Source: Actinomycetes bacterium
GTDB lineage: Bacteria > Actinomycetota > Actinomycetes > Actinomycetales > Actinomycetaceae
Length of the DNA: 11,267 nucleotides
NCBI GenBank assembly: GCA_023426345.1
Contig: JAFAAX010000173.1
Coordinates: forward strand, 1-11,267
Direction: 5' to 3'
The notes below the pieces were generated by a model. That model was not told the origin of the DNA. It did no database searches and was given only the letters and a program-made list of their open reading frames with translations. Both the position numbers and the translations under genes were made by a program. Position 1 is the first letter of the stretch. Each line of letters begins with the position of its first letter. Below, piece after piece: positions 6,822 to 11,267 of the stretch.

Positions 6822-8354
6822 TCACTTCACGTCGTCGTCCACCCAGTCGAAGGTCCGCGTGACGGCCTTCTTCCACAGGCGGTAGGTGCGCTCGACCTCG
6901 GTCTTGTCGAGCGCCGGCGACCAGCGCTTGCCCTCCTGCCAGTTCGCGATGACGTCATCGGTGCCCGACCAGTAGCCGACGGCGATCCCGGCGGCGTAGG
7001 CGGCGCCCAGGGCCGTGGTCTCCACGACGACCGGGCGGACGACGTCGACACCCAGGATGTCGGCCTGGAACTGCATGAGCAGCTCGTCGTTGGTCATCCC
7101 GCCGTCGACCTTGAGCTCGGCCAGCGGAATGCCGGAGTCGGCGTTCATGGCCTCAACGACCTCACGGGTCTGGAAGGCGGTCGACTCCTCCACCGCGCGG
7201 GCGATGTGGCCCTTGGTGGCGTAACGGGTCAGGCCCACGATGGCGCCACGGGCCTCGTCACGCCAGTACGGCGCGAACAGGCCGGAGAACGCCGGGACGA
7301 AGTAGACCCCGCCGTTGTCGTCGACGGACTTCGCCAGGTCCTCGATCTCCGAGGACTTCGTGATGAGACCGAGATTGTCGCGGATCCACTGGACGAGGGA
7401 CCCGGCGACCGCGATCGAGCCCTCGAGCGCGTAAACCGGCTTGTTGTCGCCCAGCTTGTACAGGACGGTGGTGAGCAGGCCGTTCTTCGAGAACACCGGC
7501 TCCGCGCCCGTGTTCATCAGCGTGAAGCAGCCCGTGCCGTAGGTGTTCTTCACCATGCCGGGCTCGAAGCACGCCTGGCCGAAGGTCGCCGCCTGCTGGT
7601 CGCCCAGGATGCCCGCGACCGGGGTGTCGATGAGCAGCCCGGTGGGACGGCCGTAGCCGTAGATCTCCGAGGACGACTTGATCTCCGGGAGCATCGACAT
7701 CGGGATGCCGAAGTCCGCGCAGATGTCCTCGCGCCACTGGAGCGTGCGGACGTCCATGAGCAGCGTGCGCGAGGCGTTGGTGACGTCCGTGACATGCACG
7801 CCGCCCTCGGGGCCGCCCGTCATGTTCCACAGGACCCAGGTGTCGGGGGTGCCGAAGTACAGGTCTCCGGCCTCGGCCTTCTCCCGCGCCCCGGGCACGT
7901 TGTCCAGGATCCACTTGATCTTGGGCGCCGACGGGTAGTTCGAGATGTTCTCACCGGTGATCTGGCGGTAGCGCTCGGTGCCCGCCGGGTCGCCCCCGGC
8001 GATCTCGCGCACGATGGAGCTGGTGCGCCCGTCCTGCCACACGATCGCGTTGTAGACCGGCTCCCCCGTGTTCTTGTCCCACACGACGGTCGTCTCGCGC
8101 TGGTTCGTGATGCCGACCGCGGCCAGCTGGTGGCGGTTGATCTCCGCGCCGGCCAGGGCCTGGGCGACGACGTCGCGCACGGACTTCCAGATGTCCATCG
8201 GATTGTGCTCGACCCAGCCGGGCTGGGGGAAGATCTGGGGGAACTCCTCCTGGCCGACCGCGACGATTTGGCCGGAGTGGTTGAAGATGATCGCCCGGGA
8301 CGACGTGGTCCCCTGGTCGATCGCCATGATGTACTGCGTGGTGTCCTCTGCCAT
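6822..8354 (-). CDS. glpK: Glycerol kinase
   Basis: This 510-residue FGGY-family kinase converts glycerol and ATP to sn-glycerol 3-phosphate in the cytoplasm. The N-terminal ATP-site motif DQGTTSSRA is at residues 13-21, the glycerol-contact region NQRETTVVW at 84-92 with W106 in VWQDGRTS, and the catalytic base is D252 in GDQQAATFGQ. The FGGY signature near the C-terminus reads GGMTNDELLMQFQADIL. Length matches the family (about 500). The loop between SSSEIYG and GDQQ has no histidine, so the phosphorylatable histidine of Firmicutes GlpK seems absent, and the E. coli fructose-bisphosphate loop is also not recognisable. ATG at 8354 has AGGAGA 10 bases upstream. It is the second gene of the glpF-glpK operon, 113 bases after glpF with a large hairpin between. 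Confidence 0.97.
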   Translation of the reverse strand: MAEDTTQYIMAIDQGTTSSRAIIFNHSGQIVAVGQEEFPQIFPQPGWVEHNPMDIWKSVRDVVAQALAGAEINRHQLAAVGITNQRETTVVWDKNTGEPVYNAIVWQDGRTSSIVREIAGGDPAGTERYRQITGENISNYPSAPKIKWILDNVPGAREKAEAGDLYFGTPDTWVLWNMTGGPEGGVHVTDVTNASRTLLMDVRTLQWREDICADFGIPMSMLPEIKSSSEIYGYGRPTGLLIDTPVAGILGDQQAATFGQACFEPGMVKNTYGTGCFTLMNTGAEPVFSKNGLLTTVLYKLGDNKPVYALEGSIAVAGSLVQWIRDNLGLITKSSEIEDLAKSVDDNGGVYFVPAFSGLFAPYWRDEARGAIVGLTRYATKGHIARAVEESTAFQTREVVEAMNADSGIPLAELKVDGGMTNDELLMQFQADILGVDVVRPVVVETTALGAAYAAGIAVGYWSGTDDVIANWQEGKRWSPALDKTEVERTYRLWKKAVTRTFDWVDDDVK

Positions 8355-8364
8355 TGGAAATCTG

Positions 8365-8370
8365 TCTCCT
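8365..8370 (-). promoter_or_regulatory. Ribosome binding site of glpK
   Basis: AGGAGA on the minus strand (within GAGGAGA), 10 bases from the ATG at 8354. It supports this start and independent translation of glpK despite the long gap after glpF. Confidence 0.6.
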
Positions 8371-8393
8371 CTTCGAGGTGTGGGTACAGCAGA

Positions 8394-8451
8394 CGGTGGG
8401 CGGGGATCTCGCGGACAGGGTGCTCCTGCGCGTCAGGATCCCCGCCCACCG
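8394..8451 (-). terminator. Large hairpin in the glpF-glpK intercistronic gap
   Basis: Perfect 15-base arms (8394-8408 and 8437-8451; CGGTGGGCGGGGATC and complement) enclose 28 bases that can pair further (GCG with CGC and CAGG with CCTG around GTGCT). It starts 16 bases after the glpF stop. It may be a partial terminator or an mRNA-processing and stability element that sets the glpF:glpK ratio. No U-tract. Confidence 0.55.
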
Positions 8452-8467
8452 ATGAGGGTGTTCGATG

Positions 8468-9292
8468 TCAGGCGGCCATGCCCAGTCCGTAGACCACCAG
8501 GACGGCGATGATCGCGCCGATGATCGGGCCGACGATCGGCACCCACGCGTAGGACCAGTCCGAGGATCCCTTGCCCTTGATGGGCAGGATCGCGTGGGCC
8601 AGGCGCGGGGCGAAGTCACGGGCGGGGTTGATCGCGTAGCCGGTGGGCCCGCCCAGCGACGTGCCGATGACGACGATGATCAGGGCCACGGCCAGCGGGC
8701 CGACCGCGGTCGGCGTGCCGCCGGAGACCAGGACGAAGGCGATGAGGACGAACGTGCCCAGGGCCTCCGTCACCAGGTTCCAGCCGTAGGAGCGGGACTC
8801 GGGGCCGGTGGCGAACACGCCCAGCTTGGCGCCGGGATCGACGTCGCCGGAGGCGTCGAACTGCTTCTTGAAGGCGAGGAAGCACAGGATCGCGCCGACG
8901 AAGGCGCCCAGGAACTCCGCGAGGAAGTAGATCATCACGTTGCCGAAGGTGACGGCGATGCCGCCCGCTCCCAGCGCCGCCCCGTTGAGGGTGACGTCGG
9001 AGTTGAAGGCGTGGGCCACGACCTTCGCGATGGTCACGGCCGGGTTGAGGTGGCCGCCGGTCATCCACGCGGCGTAGACGCCGGCGAAGACGGCGAGACC
9101 CCACCCGAAGTTGATCATCAGCCAGCCGGTGCCCTTGCCCTTCGACTTGGACAGGTTGTTGGTCGCGCAGACGCCGGCGCCCAACAGGATCAGAATCATC
9201 GTGCCCAGGAACTCCGAGGCAAAGATGTTCCAACCGGTGGGGACGTCCGGGATGGCCGTCTCCATGGGGAGGAGTGCTGTGAACACGTTCAT
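8468..9292 (-). CDS. glpF: Glycerol uptake facilitator (MIP/aquaporin family)
   Basis: This 274-residue major intrinsic protein lets glycerol diffuse across the cytoplasmic membrane. Six hydrophobic helices and both half-helix motifs are visible: GGHLNPAVT with N83-P84-A85, and GYAINPARDFAPR with N222-P223-A224. The R225-D226 pair after the second NPA is the mark of glycerol facilitators rather than strict water channels. Length is normal (E. coli GlpF has 281). The start is ATG at 9292, preceded by AAAGGTGA, a Shine-Dalgarno unusually close to the ATG. A later ATG at residue 10 lacks any ribosome binding site. It is first in the operon with glpK. The 5' region holds several inverted repeats and is probably the main control point, shared with the divergent SorC-type regulator. 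Confidence 0.95.
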   Translation of the reverse strand: MNVFTALLPMETAIPDVPTGWNIFASEFLGTMILILLGAGVCATNNLSKSKGKGTGWLMINFGWGLAVFAGVYAAWMTGGHLNPAVTIAKVVAHAFNSDVTLNGAALGAGGIAVTFGNVMIYFLAEFLGAFVGAILCFLAFKKQFDASGDVDPGAKLGVFATGPESRSYGWNLVTEALGTFVLIAFVLVSGGTPTAVGPLAVALIIVVIGTSLGGPTGYAINPARDFAPRLAHAILPIKGKGSSDWSYAWVPIVGPIIGAIIAVLVVYGLGMAA

Positions 9293-9302
9293 TCACCTTT
9301 CT

Positions 9303-9322
9303 TCGATGCTTCCTCGCATCGA
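9303..9322 (-). promoter_or_regulatory. Inverted repeat abutting the glpF ribosome binding site
   Basis: TCGATGC and GCATCGA are perfect 7-base arms with a 6-base loop. In glpF mRNA the loop reads GAGGAA and the stem ends about 5 bases before AAAGG. It may be an operator (it contains two TCGATG copies) or an RNA hairpin. As RNA, the GAGGAA loop resembles a Shine-Dalgarno sequence. Confidence 0.45.
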
Positions 9323-9403
9323 TCGCGAGGGCGGATGGTCCGCCTGCTCTATGCCGCGAGCCGTCTCCGGAGTGAGCCGGGAACGTCGATGCTGCGGTCG
9401 GTC

Positions 9404-9418
9404 CGTGACGGCGTCACG
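9404..9418. promoter_or_regulatory. 15-bp palindrome, candidate operator
   Basis: CGTGACG, a central G, then CGTCACG: perfect 7-bp arms. It lies 112 bases upstream of glpF and 10 bases from the larger 22-bp palindrome. It resembles a dimeric regulator site; the protein is unknown. Confidence 0.4.
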
Positions 9419-9428
9419 AGTCCCTGGA

Positions 9429-9450
9429 CATCGATCCGCGCGGATCGATG
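9429..9450. promoter_or_regulatory. Perfect 22-bp palindrome, candidate operator
   Basis: The left arm CATCGATCCGC is followed at once by its exact reverse complement GCGGATCGATG. A perfect 22-bp palindrome is very unlikely by chance. It lies 137 bases upstream of glpF, holds two of the TCGATG copies, and would suit a dimeric or tetrameric DNA-binding protein such as the neighbouring SorC-type regulator. Confidence 0.6.
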
Positions 9451-9619
9451 GGTCGGACGGCTCCCCGCAGCGCCTGGCAAGGGGGGCGAGGAGGATCGCG
9501 GTCCCGCGGGAGCGAGTGCTGCCATCCCCGTTCACTCCCCTTCGATGTCAGGGCGTCGACGCGCCGCCGGGCAAGGCGCCGGGACCAACGTCATGGGCCC
9601 GAGGCTTCATCCGTCACAC

Positions 9620-9625
9620 AGTATG
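9620..9625 (-). promoter_or_regulatory. Candidate -10 box for glpFK
   Basis: CATACT on the minus strand (five of six bases of TATACT). It lies inside the left arm of the 12-bp inverted repeat. Transcription from here would give glpF a leader of about 320 bases. No -35 hexamer is clear. A closer promoter cannot be excluded. Confidence 0.35.
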
Positions 9626-9653
9626 CCAGGCGCTGCACGTTGATTCGGCGCGG

Positions 9654-9669
9654 ATGCACGTCTGTGCAT
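9654..9669 (+). promoter_or_regulatory. Inverted repeat in the regulator's promoter
   Basis: ATGCAC-GTCT-GTGCAT, perfect 6-bp arms, just upstream of the candidate -10 of the regulator gene. TGCACGT is also directly repeated at 9634-9640 and 9655-9661, exactly 21 bp apart (two helical turns). It is a plausible autoregulatory site. Confidence 0.4.
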
Positions 9670-9671
9670 GG

Positions 9672-9677
9672 CACACT
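9672..9677 (+). promoter_or_regulatory. Candidate -10 box giving a leaderless regulator transcript
   Basis: CACACT is separated by 7 bases from the GTG at 9685, with no Shine-Dalgarno present. It lies in the right arm of the inverted repeat that also holds the glpF -10. The first base deviates from TANNNT, so this is moderate evidence only. Confidence 0.35.
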
Positions 9678-9684
9678 GTGGGGC

Positions 9685-10668
9685 GTGAGCATCCGTGACG
9701 AGCAGGCGCACCAGGCCGCCTCGATGTACTACCTGCAGGGCCAGACCATGGAGGAAGTCGCCCGCCACCTGGGCGTCTCCCGCTCCTCCGTGTCCCGCCT
9801 CCTCGCCTACGCCCGCGAGTCGGGCCTGGTCCGCATCTCCGTCGCCGCCGCCCCCGGCACGCGCGGCACGCTAGCGGGGCGCATCCAGGACCAGTTCGGC
9901 GTGCACACCTCGGTCGTGCCCGTGCGCGAGGTCGACACCGACGTCAACCGACTGACCAACGTCGCCCGCGTCGCCGCGGAGCGGCTGCTGGACCTCATGG
10001 CCCCCCATGCCGTCCTGGGAATCGCCTGGGGGAACACGACGGCGGAGGTCACCCGGTTCCTCCCCCACGTCGACTTCCCCGGCTCCACGGTGGTCCAGCT
10101 CAACGGCGCCGCGAACGCCAGCCAGACGGGCCTGCCCTACGCCGACGCGATCATCTCCCAGGCCGCCCAGGCCTTCGGCTCGCGGATGGTCCACTTCCCC
10201 GTGCCCGCCTTCTTCGACTACGCGGACACCAAGCAGGCGCTGTGGCGGGAGAAGTCCATCCGCCAGGTCCTCCACACGATCGACTCCGCGACAGTGGCGC
10301 TCTTCGGCGTGGGCTCCCTGTCCTCGAACCTTCCCTCCCATGTCTACTCCGGCGGTTTCCTGGAGCCGGAGGAGATGGCCGCCGCCCGCGACGACGGCGT
10401 GGTCGGGGACGTCTGCACGGTCCTCATCCGCGAGGACGGCTCCACCGACATGGAGCTCAACCGCCGGGCCTCGGGCCCGACCCCCGCCGTGCTCCGCACG
10501 ATCCCGCGCCGCCTCTGCGTGGTCGCGGGGACCTCGAAGGCGTTGCCGCTGCTGGGCGCGCTGCGAGCCGGCGTGGCCACGGACCTCGTCCTCGACGACG
10601 GCGCGGCGCGCGCGCTGCTGGACCTCGCGCACAGTCTGCCCCATGCGGCGGGCACAATGGGGCGGTGA
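9685..10668 (+). CDS. SorC/DeoR-type sugar-binding transcriptional regulator
   Basis: This 327-residue protein has an N-terminal helix-turn-helix (about residues 21-45, TMEEVARHLGVSRSSVSRLL) and a C-terminal effector domain of the SorC family (about 60-325). Hallmarks are GIAWGNTTAEV, VVQLNGAAN and the end segment VAGTSKALPLLGALRAG followed by LVLDD. Such proteins bind phosphorylated sugars or polyols and act as repressors or activators, often as tetramers. Length is typical. The start is GTG at 9685, chosen because family homology begins here (SIRDEQAHQAASMYYLQG); the frame stays open upstream but reads as noise. Being divergent from glpF makes it the likely regulator of glpFK, perhaps sensing glycerol 3-phosphate. 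That is inference: classic glycerol regulators in actinobacteria are IclR-type (GylR). It overlaps the next gene by 4 bases. Confidence 0.9.
   Translation: MSIRDEQAHQAASMYYLQGQTMEEVARHLGVSRSSVSRLLAYARESGLVRISVAAAPGTRGTLAGRIQDQFGVHTSVVPVREVDTDVNRLTNVARVAAERLLDLMAPHAVLGIAWGNTTAEVTRFLPHVDFPGSTVVQLNGAANASQTGLPYADAIISQAAQAFGSRMVHFPVPAFFDYADTKQALWREKSIRQVLHTIDSATVALFGVGSLSSNLPSHVYSGGFLEPEEMAAARDDGVVGDVCTVLIREDGSTDMELNRRASGPTPAVLRTIPRRLCVVAGTSKALPLLGALRAGVATDLVLDDGAARALLDLAHSLPHAAGTMGR
10653..10658 (+). promoter_or_regulatory. Candidate internal -10 box for the acetyltransferase gene
   Basis: CACAAT matches TATAAT at four of six positions and is separated from the GTG at 10665 by 6 bases, inside the end of the regulator gene. 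It could give a leaderless transcript in addition to coupling by the GTGA overlap. No -35 is clear. Confidence 0.3.
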
Positions 10669-11201
10669 CCCAGACCTACCGACTCCGCGACGCGCGCCCC
10701 TCGGATGCGCGGCTCATCGCCGACCTGGTCCGCCCGTACGCCGACCACCGGATCCTGGTGTCCAAGGAGCTCATCGCCTATTTCGAGGACATCCAGGAGT
10801 TCGTCGTCGCCGAGCCCTTCCCCGGCGAGGCGCCGCGCCCCGGAGCCCTGGCCGCGCCCGTCGTGGGCTGCGGCGCCCTGCACGTGATGTGGGACGACAT
10901 CGCCGAGGTCCGCACGCTGGCCGTGCGCCCGGACCACCTGCACAACGGCCTCGGCTCGGCCCTGCTCGACGCCCTCATCGGGCGCGCGCGGCGCCTGGAT
11001 CTGCGCCGCGTCTTCTGCCTGACCTTCGAGGTCGACTTCTTCGCGCGCCACGGCTTCCATGTCATCGAGGGCACGCCGGTCGGCCAGGACGTCTACTCGC
11101 AGATGCTGCGCAGCCACGACGACGGACTCAAGGAGTTCCTCGATCTGGCCGCCGTCAAACCCAACACTCTGGGCAACACCCGCATGCTGCTGGATCTGTG
11201 A
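10665..11201 (+). CDS. GNAT acetyltransferase, likely amino-acid N-acetyltransferase (short ArgA type)
   Basis: This 178-residue single-domain GNAT resembles the short N-acetylglutamate synthase of actinobacteria (Rv2747 type, about 174 residues). That enzyme acetylates glutamate with acetyl-CoA in the first step of arginine synthesis. Visible features are the N-terminal RLRDARPSDARLIADLVRPYA, the strand AEVRTLAVRPDH before the acetyl-CoA loop HNGLGS (93-98), FEVDFFARHGFHVIEG, and the end VKPNTLGNTRMLLDL, which I recall as typical of this subgroup. The usual R/Q-x-x-G-x-G/A loop has a Leu in the R/Q place. GTG at 10665 overlaps the regulator stop (GTGA), implying translational coupling; the open frame begins earlier inside the regulator gene. 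Arginine synthesis has no evident link to glycerol uptake, so co-transcription may be incidental. GNAT is certain; the ArgA assignment is likely. Confidence 0.82.
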   Translation: MTQTYRLRDARPSDARLIADLVRPYADHRILVSKELIAYFEDIQEFVVAEPFPGEAPRPGALAAPVVGCGALHVMWDDIAEVRTLAVRPDHLHNGLGSALLDALIGRARRLDLRRVFCLTFEVDFFARHGFHVIEGTPVGQDVYSQMLRSHDDGLKEFLDLAAVKPNTLGNTRMLLDL

Positions 11202-11267
11202 GCCGCCGCCCCCGGGGACGGGCGGGCCGGCGGGCGGGCGCCCGGGGCGCGACGGGCGGGCGGGCCC
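11202..11267. other. Very GC-rich tail with short palindromes
   Basis: Almost only G and C. GCGCCC-G-GGGCGC (11238-11250) and CCCCGGG/CCCGGGG (11210-11216 and 11241-11247) could form a hairpin ending the regulator-acetyltransferase transcript. The composition resembles the GC-rich start of the window, so the edges may be assembly ends. No gene seen. Confidence 0.35.

Larger units (their letters stand above)
9293..9684. promoter_or_regulatory. Divergent control region between glpF and the SorC-type regulator
   Basis: These 392 bases hold no convincing gene. They contain, from left to right: a 7-bp hairpin just before the glpF ribosome binding site (9303-9322); GGCGGA-TGG-TCCGCC (9330-9344); CGTGACG-G-CGTCACG (9404-9418); a perfect 22-bp palindrome (9429-9450); the 10-bp palindromes TCCCGCGGGA (9502-9511) and GCGTCGACGC (9553-9562); and two opposed -10-like boxes within a 12-bp inverted repeat (9617-9628 and 9669-9680). 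The hexamer TCGATG occurs six times on either strand between 9303 and 9547. The density of symmetry suggests multiple operators, or several regulators, acting on glpF and on the regulator itself. Confidence 0.6.

Noticed and set aside
7206..8492. 428-codon + strand frame opposite glpK
   Set aside because: Antisense to an unambiguous glycerol kinase and rich in Arg, Asp, Val; no motif.
9448..9684. Upstream extension of the regulator frame
   Set aside because: The 79 extra codons are Arg/Ser/Gly-rich noise overlapping the palindrome region; family homology begins at the GTG at 9685.

Overview
The window is about 70% G+C, with strongly G/C-biased third codon positions, GTG starts and candidate leaderless genes. 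It carries families typical of actinobacteria: a cold-shock protein with a C-terminal extension, DUF3027, a TPM-domain protein next to PspA, and a SorC-type regulator. I infer a high-GC actinobacterium, possibly Actinomycetaceae (Actinomyces/Schaalia-like); the genus is a guess. Nine protein genes fill the window. I see no rRNA, tRNA, CRISPR array or insertion sequence.

Layout. 51-1499 (-): AzgA-type purine permease. 1672-2448 (-) and 2441-2818 (-): a DUF3027 protein and a cold-shock-domain protein, one operon with an 8-base overlap, cold-shock gene first. Divergent from it, 3032-5116 (+): a secreted/membrane TPM-domain protein with a long coiled-coil region and a glycine-rich repeat tail, followed by pspA/IM30 at 5316-6032 (+). 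6138-6698 (+): an NYN-domain (PIN-like) protein that looks leaderless. A strong two-way hairpin separates it from the convergent glycerol genes: glpK 6822-8354 (-) and glpF 8468-9292 (-), transcribed glpF then glpK with a large hairpin between them. A 392-base regulatory region (9293-9684) rich in inverted repeats separates glpF from a divergent SorC/DeoR-type sugar-binding regulator (9685-10668, +). The regulator overlaps by 4 bases a GNAT acetyltransferase resembling actinobacterial short N-acetylglutamate synthase (10665-11201, +).

How it works together. The right half reads as a glycerol module: GlpF admits glycerol, GlpK phosphorylates it, and the divergent SorC-family protein is the obvious candidate regulator, perhaps sensing a phosphorylated polyol. 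The centre reads as an envelope-stress pair: a membrane-anchored TPM protein whose coiled coils are predicted to face the cytoplasm, next to the peripheral membrane coiled-coil protein PspA. The left part is housekeeping (purine uptake, cold shock/RNA binding).

The most notable non-coding signals are in the glpF/regulator intergenic region: a perfect 22-bp palindrome, six copies of TCGATG (both strands) within about 250 bp, and a 12-bp inverted repeat lying over both candidate divergent -10 boxes. I did not find a clearly unprecedented system. The least explained items are the TPM-coil-glycine protein with PspA and the SorC-controlled glycerol locus.
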